Part shown: in pieces, positions 33,612 through 41,441 of the stretch
How positions within the stretch are numbered: position 1 is the first letter of the stretch
Layout of the letters: every line of letters starts with the position of its first letter
Source: Peptoniphilus_A harei_B
GTDB taxonomy: Bacteria > Bacillota > Clostridia > Tissierellales > Peptoniphilaceae
Direction of reading: 5' to 3'
DNA: 64,000 nt
NCBI GenBank assembly: GCA_032560695.1
Contig: JAWGHR010000001.1
Coordinates: 124,001-188,000, forward strand
Position numbers and translations under genes: made by a program
The notes under the pieces: generated by a model
Told to the model about the DNA's origin: nothing
Seen by the model: the letters and a program-made list of their open reading frames with translations, nothing else
Database searches by the model: none

Positions 33612-34039
33612 TATGACCTCGCAAGATCCCTTCCTAAAGCTTCACATTCTTCTAAAGCATCTTGATCAGGGTCGTCATAAGCTGCAAAACCATCTGCAAG
33701 AAGTTTTGCACCAGTTCCTTCAACTTCTTCTTGCCATAGTCTCATCCATTCTCCATCTGCCCATTCATAGGAACCAAATAAAACTACGTTTTTGCCAGAA
33801 AGAAGAGGATTTACCTTATCCATGAAAGGTCTCATTTCAGTTTCTTCTAATTCTTCAGCTCCCATTGCTGGACAACCAAATGCTATCCTATCAACATCTT
33901 TTACATCATCTTCAGTAGCAGATCCAACTTGAATTAATTTAACTTCAGCGCCTTCGCCTTCAGCTCCCCTAACTAGGGCTTCTGCCATTCTTTCTGTGTT
34001 TCCTGTTCCTGACCAATATATAACATTTACTTTTTTCAT
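33611..34039 (-). CDS. Flavodoxin
   Basis: 142-residue acidic FMN protein. Phosphate loop SGTGNTERMAEA at residues 10-21, AFGCPAMGAEELEE and FGSYEWADGEWMRLWQEE around the isoalloxazine ring. Electron carrier in the cytosol. Uses SD TAGGAGG before ATG 34039. Translationally coupled to the DUF3793 gene, implying that the two proteins act together. Confidence 0.93.
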   Translation of the reverse strand: MKKVNVIYWSGTGNTERMAEALVRGAEGEGAEVKLIQVGSATEDDVKDVDRIAFGCPAMGAEELEETEMRPFMDKVNPLLSGKNVVLFGSYEWADGEWMRLWQEEVEGTGAKLLADGFAAYDDPDQDALEECEALGRDLARS

Positions 34040-34247
34040 TTTTACTTCCTCCTAAAATATTTTTGATATCTTTTATCAATTAAATATATTTTAATATATT
34101 TTTAGAAGCTATAATTATGTAGATTATTGTAATTTTTTAAAAAATTTTATGTAACAATAATTGATTTATATAATATTATCTAAAATTTTACTGGAATTAA
34201 AATTTATTTAATAAGTTCTTCATATAAGCTAATAAATTTTTTCTCAA

Positions 34248-34277
34248 TCAAAAAACCAGGCTTATAAATCAGCCTGG
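34248..34277 (-). terminator. Terminator of the symporter gene
   Basis: Minus-strand stem CCAGGCT / AGCCTGG (34271-34277 with 34256-34262), 8-base loop, then GTTTTTT-like tail. It begins 18 bases after the stop. The rest of the 255-base gap up to 34039 is A+T-rich with nothing else seen. Confidence 0.75.
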
Positions 34278-34294
34278 CTTTTAATTTCTCAAAT

Positions 34295-35491
34295 TTATTT
34301 ATTTGAAATACTTTCCTTATTCCTACCAGGCACCTTATCAAAAATACCTGTTACCATTAATGCTACTGCCCCATCAGTTGTTACGTTACATGCTGTTCCA
34401 AAGCTGTCTTGTAATGCAAATATTGAAAGCATTAAGGCTGTTCCTGTATCGTTAAATCCAAGAACTGATGTAATTAGTCCTAGTGATGCTACAACTGTTC
34501 CTCCAGGCACTCCTGGAGCTGCTATGGCAAATATTCCTAACAAAAGTATAAAAACAATCATGTTAGATGTCTCTGGGAGCTGACCAGTTAAAATTTGTGA
34601 AACTGTCATTACAAAAAATACTTCTGTCAACACTGATCCACAAAGATGGGTGTTGGAACATAGTGGAATACCAAAGTCTCTTATCTTTGGATCAAGAGTA
34701 GTAGACTTTCTCGCACATTCAATTGCAACTGGAAGAGTTGCAGCTGATGACATTGTTCCTACAGCTGTTAGGTAAGCTGGCAGATAGTGTTTAAATACTT
34801 CTTTAGGATTAGTTTTTGAAATCAAACCTGCAAGAGAGTACATTATAGCCATCCAAATAAAATGTCCCACAATTACAATTAATATAATCTTTAGGAATAC
34901 TGGTAATTCAGAAATAATCACACCTTCGTAAGATAAAACTGCAAAAGTAGTAGCAATATAAACTGGAAGTATTTTTATAACAACATTGTTTACTATTGAT
35001 AAGACGATCTTATTTAATTCAATAAGCATTTTCTCCCAAGTTTCAGAATTAGTCACTATAACTGCTATACCAAATAGGATTGACGTAACTAGAGCTGTCA
35101 TAACAGGCATAATTGGATCAATTGATAATTTAAATATGGACTCCGGTACTACATTACCTCCCCCAACATTTGAAGCTATGTTAAGCTTAGGTATAATTGC
35201 TTTTCCTGCCAAGAATGACATTGTAGCAGCTCCAACTGTTGATGCGTAACAAATAATAAGTGTCACGCTTAAAATTTTACCTGCACTTTCTTTTAATGAA
35301 ACAATGGCAGGTGTTATAAATCCTAAAATAATTAAGGGAACTATGTAGCCTATTAAGTCGCCTATAATTCTTTTTATAGAATCAATTGCAACAATTGCAC
35401 TCTCATTAGAAAAGCTGCCAACAAGAATACCAATAATTATTCCAAGTATTAGCTTAAAAACTAATGAATTAAAAAAATTATTTTTTTTCAT
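34295..35491 (-). CDS. Dicarboxylate/amino acid:cation symporter (DAACS family)
   Basis: 398 residues with about eight membrane helices and the two re-entrant regions of the glutamate-transporter fold. Seen motifs: SSAATLPVAIECA (HP1), GIPLCSNTHLCGSVLTE, GVPGGTVVASLGLITSVLG (HP2) and CNVTTDGAVALMV (helix 8, substrate Asp). Probable substrates are glutamate, aspartate, serine or threonine; the sequence does not decide. SD AAGGAGG before ATG. Single gene. Confidence 0.88.
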   Translation of the reverse strand: MKKNNFFNSLVFKLILGIIIGILVGSFSNESAIVAIDSIKRIIGDLIGYIVPLIILGFITPAIVSLKESAGKILSVTLIICYASTVGAATMSFLAGKAIIPKLNIASNVGGGNVVPESIFKLSIDPIMPVMTALVTSILFGIAVIVTNSETWEKMLIELNKIVLSIVNNVVIKILPVYIATTFAVLSYEGVIISELPVFLKIILIVIVGHFIWMAIMYSLAGLISKTNPKEVFKHYLPAYLTAVGTMSSAATLPVAIECARKSTTLDPKIRDFGIPLCSNTHLCGSVLTEVFFVMTVSQILTGQLPETSNMIVFILLLGIFAIAAPGVPGGTVVASLGLITSVLGFNDTGTALMLSIFALQDSFGTACNVTTDGAVALMVTGIFDKVPGRNKESISNK

Positions 35492-35814
35492 TTCTCCTCC
35501 TTATAAATATAAAATTGAAATTTAACTTCTATATATTATATATTATTTTACCCTTCAATTGTAGTGATACTAATAGTTTTTTGTTAATTTACTAAAACTT
35601 GAGATGAAGGATATTATTAGTTTTATGCAATTTATTATATTTTTTGCGAACAATAAAATCGCTTATTTACATAATTTTTAAATTGTTAATTTTTAAGTTC
35701 ATATCTTTTTTCCTATGTTTTTTTAAAATAAGATTAAACTTAATTTATTTGGTTATAAATAAAATAGAGAGAAATTCACTAGTTGATTATTTTCTTGTTA
35801 AAGGAGGAATTAGG
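35492..35814. other. 323-base intergenic region between divergent genes
   Basis: Very A+T-rich. On the minus strand TTGAAG (35553-35558), 17 bases, TATATA (35530-35535) is a possible symporter promoter. An in-frame extension of amaP back to 35644 exists but is a hydrophobic A+T-rich translation without its own ribosome site. I see no RNA gene, repeat or strong plus-strand promoter. Confidence 0.4.
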
Positions 35815-36360
35815 TTGAAGAGATGGCGTAAATGGATTGATGCAATTTTTTCTATCGCCTTATTCTTATCCTTATTTTGCACGTATTTTTTATTATATGA
35901 TTATGGCAAAATAACGGCACAGTTAGGAAGTTTTTATAAACAAGAATGGTTTTTCTATTTCCTAACTACTGTATCAGCAATAGCCGGTCTATTTGCCCTA
36001 TTTACTTTAATTAGGGTTATAGTCCTTCCTTCCCTCAACTCCTACGTTGTAGACAAGGATGAAAACGGCGAAATGCTTATCACTTCTAAGGCAGTGGAAA
36101 ATAACATTTTAACAACTGTTGATAATTATAATGAAGTGAAAAAGTCAGATGTTGATGTAAGAGTAAACAATGGTAGTAAACATGAAATCAGCGCAAAAGT
36201 AACTTGCGGAGTGAGAGAAGGCATTAATTTAAATTCCTTAGGTAAACAAATTAAGGAAGATGTGTCTTCTAACTTAGAAGAGCTTACTGGTTATTCAGTA
36301 ACAAAGGTAGATGTAGAATTCTACAATATCAAAGAAGATTCTGGTAAAAGAGTTGTTTAG
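35815..36360 (+). CDS. amaP: Alkaline-shock membrane anchor protein AmaP
   Basis: 181 residues: two membrane helices (about 9-28 and 47-70), then an Asp23-like domain (ITSKAVENNILTTVDNY, DVDVRVNNGSKHEISAKVTCGV, LEELTGYSVTKVDVEF). In Staphylococcus AmaP anchors Asp23 to the membrane. TTG 35815 is chosen because AAGGAGG lies eight bases upstream; the longer frame to 35644 lacks support. First gene of amaP-DUF2273-asp23, a unit tied to cell-envelope stress. Confidence 0.85.
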   Translation: MKRWRKWIDAIFSIALFLSLFCTYFLLYDYGKITAQLGSFYKQEWFFYFLTTVSAIAGLFALFTLIRVIVLPSLNSYVVDKDENGEMLITSKAVENNILTTVDNYNEVKKSDVDVRVNNGSKHEISAKVTCGVREGINLNSLGKQIKEDVSSNLEELTGYSVTKVDVEFYNIKEDSGKRVV

Positions 36361-36369
36361 GGGGCTCAT

Positions 36370-36705
36370 ATGAGAAATAATTATGGAAATTTTCCGGATT
36401 ATCAAAATAATTATGAGAACTCTAGAAAAGACCAAGATGATCAAAGAATTATTTTTGTTGAAAAGAAAAAGGACAGAGATATTTCTATATTAAGAGAAAA
36501 ATTTAGAAATTATACAAGTCTTCATTGGAATGAATTCAAGTATACCCTACTTGGCTTAATCATTGCAATATTATTTTTAACAATAGGTTTTTTCAGAACA
36601 CTCTTGATTATGATTCTATTTTTCATTGGAAATTCCTATGGTAAATTTAAAGATGGTGATCCTAGAATTTTATTTTGGTTAGAGAAAATGTTTAGAAAGT
36701 ATTAA
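36370..36705 (+). CDS. DUF2273 small membrane protein of the Asp23 operon
   Basis: 111 residues. The N-terminal 50 are polar and rich in Asn, Asp, Arg and Lys; residues about 58-92 form one or two membrane helices (LLGLIIAILFLTIGFFRTLLIMILFFIG), followed by GKFKDGD. The YGKFKDGD ending of the helix is typical of DUF2273 proteins found between amaP and asp23. The long polar N-terminal tail is an addition compared with the usual short members. SD GGGGGC before ATG. Confidence 0.8.
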   Translation: MRNNYGNFPDYQNNYENSRKDQDDQRIIFVEKKKDRDISILREKFRNYTSLHWNEFKYTLLGLIIAILFLTIGFFRTLLIMILFFIGNSYGKFKDGDPRILFWLEKMFRKY

Positions 36706-36736
36706 ATAAGTATTAATTTAAAAGGAGAGATTTATA

Positions 36737-37300
36737 ATGGCATCAGAAGCAAAATATAACGAATTAGCAGGCGTAAACAAGAAAGAACAAGAAAAGAGAG
36801 AAAAAGCTCAAAAAAGAGAAGAGTTCAAAGAAAATCTTCAAGAAGATTTCAGAGAAGCTCAAGATAATGTAAAAGATGCAGCTGAAAAAGAAGAAAAACA
36901 CGAATCTAAATTAACTTTTGAAGATTCAGTTATCGAAAAAATTGCTGCAATTGCTTGTCATGAAGTACCAGGAGTTCTTGACATGAAGGGCGGATTCTTC
37001 TCAGGTATCTCTGAACAATTTGGTGGATACAACCTAACAAAAGGTATTTCTGCTGATGTTGGAGAAGAAGAAGCTGCAATTGACGCATCAATAATCCTTG
37101 AATATGGACATTCCGCACCAAAGGTATTTGAAGAACTTAAGAGAAATATTACTCAATCAGTTGGACAAATGACTGGTTTAAAAGTTGTTGAAGTTAACGT
37201 TCGTGTTGATGACGTTATGACAAGAAAAGAATTTCAACTTAAAAACAGAGACGATAGAAATGAAGGACAAAACTATAATCAAGGCCCATCACTAAGATAA
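36737..37300 (+). CDS. asp23: Asp23/Gls24 family envelope stress protein
   Basis: 187 residues. Residues 1-58 form a Glu/Lys/Arg/Ala helix, followed by the Asp23 domain: FEDSVIEKIAAIACHEVPGVLDMKGG, GISADVGEEEAAIDASIILEYGHSAPKVFEELKRNI and MTGLKVVEVNVRVDDV. Abundant membrane-proximal protein in relatives, responding to cell-wall stress. AAAAGGAGAG before ATG. Ends with Asn/Gln-rich tail. Confidence 0.92.
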   Translation: MASEAKYNELAGVNKKEQEKREKAQKREEFKENLQEDFREAQDNVKDAAEKEEKHESKLTFEDSVIEKIAAIACHEVPGVLDMKGGFFSGISEQFGGYNLTKGISADVGEEEAAIDASIILEYGHSAPKVFEELKRNITQSVGQMTGLKVVEVNVRVDDVMTRKEFQLKNRDDRNEGQNYNQGPSLR

Positions 37301-37317
37301 TAGCCTAAGAAGTTTTT

Positions 37318-37350
37318 AAGAAGCTCGATTTTGTCGAGCTTCTTTTTATT
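37318..37350 (+). terminator. Terminator of the asp23 operon
   Basis: Perfect 11-bp stem AAGAAGCTCGA / TCGAGCTTCTT (37318-37328 with 37334-37344), TTTTG loop, then T-rich tail. Confidence 0.9.
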
Positions 37351-37384
37351 TATAAATGTTTAATAAGAATATTAAAGGAGAATT

Positions 37385-38275
37385 ATGCACTATACTGGAG
37401 AAGTTTACAGACCTCCTCTTGAAGCTTACACACCTCTTTTAGAAGTAACTTATGGATGTTCCCACAATGATTGTGTTTTTTGTACCATGTATAACAACAC
37501 ACCCTTTGGTATATCTCCCCTAAAAGATGTAGAAGAGGATATTATTGAACTTGCAAGCTCACCATCAAGGGCCTATAGGCCTATGGAAAGGATCTACCTT
37601 TTAAATGGCGATCCCTTTGTTTTAAAAACGGAAAGACTTTTGGAAATTTCTGACTTAATAAAAAAATATATTCCAGAAGTAAAAACTATTACAGCTTACT
37701 GTTCTTTTTATAATTTAGAAAATAAGTCTCTTGAAGATGTGAAGAAATTAAAGGAAGCAGGCTACAATGAATTGTGGTTTGGTGTTGAAACAGGAAATCC
37801 TGAAATTTTGAAATTCTTAAATAAGAAAACTGATATTGATGGATACTATAGAGGCTTAGACAAAATGAAGGCTGCTGGCATGGACTACCACGCAATTATT
37901 ATGCAGGGTATAGGTGGCAAGGGAAAATCTATAGAAAATGCTAAAGACACAGCTAAAGTCTTAAATTACTACCCACCAAAGGGGGTTTATGTAATGAGTA
38001 CTTCAATAATAGAACCTTCTCCCCTCTATTATATGAGAGAGCGAGGAGAATTTGTTGAGTCAACAAATAGAGAAAATTTAGAAGAGCAGATATGCCTTTT
38101 AGAAAATTTAGACTTGCCTTGGGATAGGCTTTACTCATCAGGCCACATGGTCAATATGATTAATGTAACGGGTTATATGTCTGATAAAGAGGAAATGATA
38201 AAGCAAATAAAATCTGCATTAGATACTATTGACCCAAGAATTTTAGATATGACAAATCAAAAAATTGCAAGATAA
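37385..38275 (+). CDS. Radical SAM protein of unknown function
   Basis: 296 residues with cysteine motif CSHNDCVFC (Cys25, 30, 33), that is CX4CX2C rather than the classic CX3CX2C. Glycine and Glu residues after it (LNGDPFVL, WFGVETGNPEIL) are the SAM-binding parts of the barrel, and the region resembles the COG1032/Elp3-like radical SAM proteins that lack a B12 domain. Substrate unknown. AAAGGAG before ATG 37385; independent of the asp23 operon because a terminator lies between. Confidence 0.75.
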   Translation: MHYTGEVYRPPLEAYTPLLEVTYGCSHNDCVFCTMYNNTPFGISPLKDVEEDIIELASSPSRAYRPMERIYLLNGDPFVLKTERLLEISDLIKKYIPEVKTITAYCSFYNLENKSLEDVKKLKEAGYNELWFGVETGNPEILKFLNKKTDIDGYYRGLDKMKAAGMDYHAIIMQGIGGKGKSIENAKDTAKVLNYYPPKGVYVMSTSIIEPSPLYYMRERGEFVESTNRENLEEQICLLENLDLPWDRLYSSGHMVNMINVTGYMSDKEEMIKQIKSALDTIDPRILDMTNQKIAR

Positions 38276-38305
38276 CTTCTATTAACAGATGTATCTTTCT
38301 ATTGC

Positions 38306-38331
38306 ATAAAAAAAAGAGCCCTTAGGGGCTC
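38306..38331 (-). terminator. Terminator of the NlpC/P60 gene
   Basis: Minus-strand stem GAGCCC / GGGCTC (38326-38331 with 38316-38321), four-base loop, then eight T. Twelve bases after the stop. Confidence 0.85.
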
Positions 38332-38342
38332 ATAATTTTTTA

Positions 38343-39473
38343 TTATAATACACGTGTTGCATTTACATATCTTTCTTGGTAGTATCCTTCAGTTAAAGAA
38401 GAAGTCATAACTTTTCCTTGTCCTGATGAAGCGTGGATGAATTTTCCATCTCCAACATAAATACCAACATGACTAACGCCGCTACCTGTTGTATTAAAGA
38501 ATACTAAATCTCCTTCTTGCAAGTCTGACTTAGAAACTTGTTTTCCAAAAGTTGATTGTGTTCTAGAAGATCTTGGAATTGAAATGCCAAGTTCGTCATT
38601 ATAGATTGAATAAACAAGACCTGAACAGTCAAATCCAGATTTACCAGTATCTCCATATACGTATGTAGATCCAAGTTTATTTTCTGCAGAAGAAATTACC
38701 TTTGCGGCTATTGAAGCATTTGGTGCTGCAACTTTCTTTTCTACATATTTAACTTTTATAGTTTCTTTATTTTTTATAGCTTCTTGAATTTCTTTTTCGT
38801 CATTAGATACAGTTAATGTGTCGTTGTTTTCTTCAACTTTTTCTATCTTATTGCCGGAAGCAATATTAAGGTCTTTAGCTGGAACACTGTAGTTAGATCC
38901 ATTATCTTCAATAACGAAGAAACCTTCTACAAAGTCAACAACATTTACAACTTGCCCTTTATTTAAATTTAGCTTTTTTCCATTTTCACTTGTAGCTACT
39001 GTTTTGTTTTTAACTTCAACATTAGTTACATTGTTTCTTTTATCAGCAATCTTTTTAAGTGCTTTTACGTCAACATTACCAACAGTTCCGTCGTTACATT
39101 TGATCTTAGTTTTGTCGTTATCAGCTGAAACTCCAATTGCATATTCATCTATGAATAAGCTTCTAATAATTTTGCCATTATCATCTAAGATTGGACTAGC
39201 CTTTACAACCTTATATGTTGGAACATTAACTTCTGTAAGTAATATTTTATCTTGTGGAATAGTAACCTTAGCCTTGCCCTTTTGAACAAAGTAGTCATTA
39301 CCCTTTCTTTCAAGAACTTCAACTTTTTCTCCAATAGAAAAGTCTATTTCATTGCCACTGTATGTCTTTTGTACATGTTCGTTAATAAATACTCCCGTAT
39401 CTTTCATGCCCACTATTGAAACTGCACAAAGTGCAAATAAGCCTAGTGGCAATTTATTTTTAAAGGAAACCAA
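38343..39473 (-). CDS. SH3-containing NlpC/P60 peptidoglycan hydrolase
   Basis: About 376 residues. N-terminal hydrophobic helix (KLPLGLFALCAVSIVG) acts as a signal or anchor. Residues about 35-235 hold bacterial SH3-like strands (IDFSIGEKVEVLERKGNDYFVQ, LNLNKGQVVNVVDFVEGFFVI). The C-terminal NlpC/P60 domain has Cys283 in GFDCSGLVYSIY, SHVGIYVG and the polar third residue in FIHASSGQG, so it should cut peptide stems. TTG 39482 follows GGAG immediately and is not usable; TTG 39473, nine bases after it, is the probable start. Secreted. Confidence 0.85.
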   Translation of the reverse strand: MVSFKNKLPLGLFALCAVSIVGMKDTGVFINEHVQKTYSGNEIDFSIGEKVEVLERKGNDYFVQKGKAKVTIPQDKILLTEVNVPTYKVVKASPILDDNGKIIRSLFIDEYAIGVSADNDKTKIKCNDGTVGNVDVKALKKIADKRNNVTNVEVKNKTVATSENGKKLNLNKGQVVNVVDFVEGFFVIEDNGSNYSVPAKDLNIASGNKIEKVEENNDTLTVSNDEKEIQEAIKNKETIKVKYVEKKVAAPNASIAAKVISSAENKLGSTYVYGDTGKSGFDCSGLVYSIYNDELGISIPRSSRTQSTFGKQVSKSDLQEGDLVFFNTTGSGVSHVGIYVGDGKFIHASSGQGKVMTSSLTEGYYQERYVNATRVL

Positions 39474-39568
39474 TACTAACAACTCCTATATCTTGTATTT
39501 TAAAAATAATTATATTCGTACTCTTAGTTACTAGTTAAGTATAACAAAGTAATTACAAAAAAACAACA

Positions 39569-39615
39569 AAAAGTTACAAAAAAGTTAAAATAATTTTAAC
39601 TTTTTTGTAACTTTT
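39569..39615. repeat. Perfect 23-bp inverted repeat, 1-base spacer
   Basis: Bases 39569-39591 are the exact reverse complement of 39593-39615 around A39592. The arms are A/T-rich with three G-C pairs each. It follows the rnpB 3' end by about 25 bases on the minus strand and may terminate it, with T-rich sequence continuing beyond; it also lies in the region upstream of the NlpC gene. Confidence 0.85.
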
Positions 39616-39639
39616 GTCTAAATTTGTGTTTATTTTTAT

Positions 39640-39966
39640 GTAGTAAGCAAATCTATAAGCCGCGTTCTGTTTTGTCAACTATCAATCTTGAATTATAGTT
39701 ACCTATAATTTCTAGCAACCTACCTACCGGCAGATGCGAGCAACATCTGTTATTCCTATTTGGTTTTGCTCCGAATGGGGTTTACATAGCATCATTATCA
39801 CTAATGACCTGGTGAGCTCTTACCTCGCCTTTCCAACCTTACCCTAGGGCGGTATATTTCTGTTGCACTAGCCTTGGGGTCACCCCCACTGGCCGTTAGC
39901 CAGCATCCCTGCTCTGTGGAGCGCGGACTTTCCTCACATATGTGCAGTTGACCAATTTACTTACCA
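39640..39966 (-). ncRNA. rnpB: RNase P RNA, type A
   Basis: The minus strand carries the conserved RNase P core: GAGGAAAGTCCGCGCTCC near the 5' end, GTGCAACAGAAA, GGTAAGGTTGGAAAGG, GAGGTAAGAGCTCACC, GTAAACCCCATTCGG and AACAGAACGCGGCTTATAG near the 3' end. Ends are set by the P1 helix, 5' GTAAGTAAATT (39954-39964) with 3' AGATTTGCTTAC (39643-39654). Helix order and P15-like AGCAAAACCAAATAGG segment fit the ancestral type A, not the Bacillus type B. Ribozyme that trims tRNA 5' ends. End coordinates are within a few bases. Confidence 0.93.
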
Positions 39967-39970
39967 GATA

Positions 39971-39999
39971 ATATTACCACTTATTAGCTTAAATATCAA
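39971..39999 (-). promoter_or_regulatory. Promoter of rnpB
   Basis: Minus strand TTGATA (39994-39999), 17 bases, TAATAT (39971-39976); the RNA 5' end would be five to seven bases on. It overlaps the last codons of the NIF3 gene. Confidence 0.65.
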
Positions 40000-40765
40000 G
40001 TTCAAAGCTTGATGATTCTTCAATATAAAAATCTAAATCCTTAAAGTTTTCTTGAAGCTTCTTCTTAATCTTTGGAAGAATTATTCTCTCAGAATAAAAA
40101 TGTCCCACATCAATTAAGATTAAATCTTCTTCATAGGCTCTTTGTCCGTCGTGATACTTTATATCTGAAGTTATATAGGCATCAACTCCTGCCTCTTTAG
40201 CCTTTCTAATGAAGTCTGATCCACTTCCTCCAAGGATTGCAACTTTTTTAATGCATTTTTCTTCTCTTCCAAAATATTTAATTTTATTAACTTGAAGTTT
40301 CTCTTTTAAAAACTTATCTAAATCTGTAAGCGCCAATTCTCTTTCAAATTCACCAATAAGTCCCATGGGTTTTTCTTCTTCATAAGTTAACACTGACCTA
40401 TTTTTTAAATTTAATTTTTCGAATAGGGTGTCATTAACTCCATCATCAGCGATATCCATTGAAGTATGATAAGAAAAAACTGAAATACTATTCTTTATAA
40501 GCTTTATTATGTTGTCGCCAAGATAAGATCCTTCAACTATATTCTTTGAGCCAGAGAAAAATATTGGGTGGTGGCTTATAATTAGTTTTGCATCCATCTC
40601 TAAGGCCTTATCTATAACTTTATCAGTTACATCCATGGCAAGGACTACTGAGTTGGTTTCTTCTTTAAATTCTACTTGGCTACCGGAGTTATCCCAAGAA
40701 AGTTGGTATTCATCTTTTGCCCAAGCTTCCATAAATTTTTTTATTTCATCAACTGGATATTTCAT
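39989..40765 (-). CDS. NIF3-like dinuclear metal centre protein
   Basis: 258 residues of the NIF3/YqfO family, hexameric proteins with two metal ions. Seen ligands: KLIISHHPIFF with two histidines, FSYHTSMD, and C-terminal ITSDIKYHDGQRAYEEDLILIDVGHFYSE. Function unclear, with GTP cyclohydrolase-like relatives suggested in the literature. No PII-like insert, so it is the short form. It overlaps the trmK end by 17 bases and closes the 15-gene run. Confidence 0.92.
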   Translation of the reverse strand: MKYPVDEIKKFMEAWAKDEYQLSWDNSGSQVEFKEETNSVVLAMDVTDKVIDKALEMDAKLIISHHPIFFSGSKNIVEGSYLGDNIIKLIKNSISVFSYHTSMDIADDGVNDTLFEKLNLKNRSVLTYEEEKPMGLIGEFERELALTDLDKFLKEKLQVNKIKYFGREEKCIKKVAILGGSGSDFIRKAKEAGVDAYITSDIKYHDGQRAYEEDLILIDVGHFYSERIILPKIKKKLQENFKDLDFYIEESSSFELDI

Positions 40766-41441
40766 CTATTGCCTCCTCCACTTTATCTAGTAAACTTTTC
40801 AATTCTTGATTCCTTTTCTTTGATCTTGGACTATCTGGATCAAAGCTTTTTATGATAGTAGTTAAATAATCTTTTTTCTCTTTTAAAAAAGCAAGATAAG
40901 TCTCGTCTTTTTTCTCAATTAATCTTTTAGAAAAATAGAAGTCCTCTTCTTTTAAATTCTCATTTTTATTATTTGAAAATTTAGCTATAATTATTTCGAA
41001 GTATCTATCATCTTCATAAATAATTTCTTCATCAAAAATTTCAAAACCCATATTATTTAATTCTCGACGCAAGATATTAGTCTTTTGCATGGGTTGTAAA
41101 ATTAATTTTTTTGAAGATTTTGCAATATCAATAGACTTTGCAATTATTTCTGCAATTTGAATTCCTCCAAGGCCTGCAATAATTATATTGTCCCTATTTT
41201 CATTTACAATTCCATTTGCTAAAATATTTCTAACTTCTTTCTCGTTGCCTAACTCTCTTGTGAGCTCTATAGATTTTTCAAGAGAATTTTTTGATATATC
41301 CGTTGCAATGATATCACTTGAGATTTTATTTTCGCATAAAAAATTGGGCACATATCCATGATCTGTGCCCACATCAATTACCGAAGCTCCAAAATCAACA
41401 AGTTCTGCAATTTTATTAAGCCTCTTTGATAATTTTATCAT
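40749..41441 (-). CDS. trmK: tRNA (adenine22-N1)-methyltransferase TrmK
   Basis: 230 residues. SAM-binding VIDVGTDHGYVPNFLCE, IIATDISKNSLEKS and IIIAGLGGIQIAEII, plus LQPMQKTNILRREL before the C-terminal coiled region, as in YqfN/TrmK. Methylates N1 of A22 in tRNA. Begins ATGA overlapping the rpoD stop, the order seen in Bacillus (rpoD, trmK, nif3). Confidence 0.93.
   Translation of the reverse strand: MIKLSKRLNKIAELVDFGASVIDVGTDHGYVPNFLCENKISSDIIATDISKNSLEKSIELTRELGNEKEVRNILANGIVNENRDNIIIAGLGGIQIAEIIAKSIDIAKSSKKLILQPMQKTNILRRELNNMGFEIFDEEIIYEDDRYFEIIIAKFSNNKNENLKEEDFYFSKRLIEKKDETYLAFLKEKKDYLTTIIKSFDPDSPRSKKRNQELKSLLDKVEEAIDEISS

Noticed and set aside
35644..35814. N-terminal extension of amaP with extra hydrophobic segments
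   Set aside because: A+T-rich intergenic translation; AAGGAGG before TTG 35815 and the known AmaP N terminus fix the later start.
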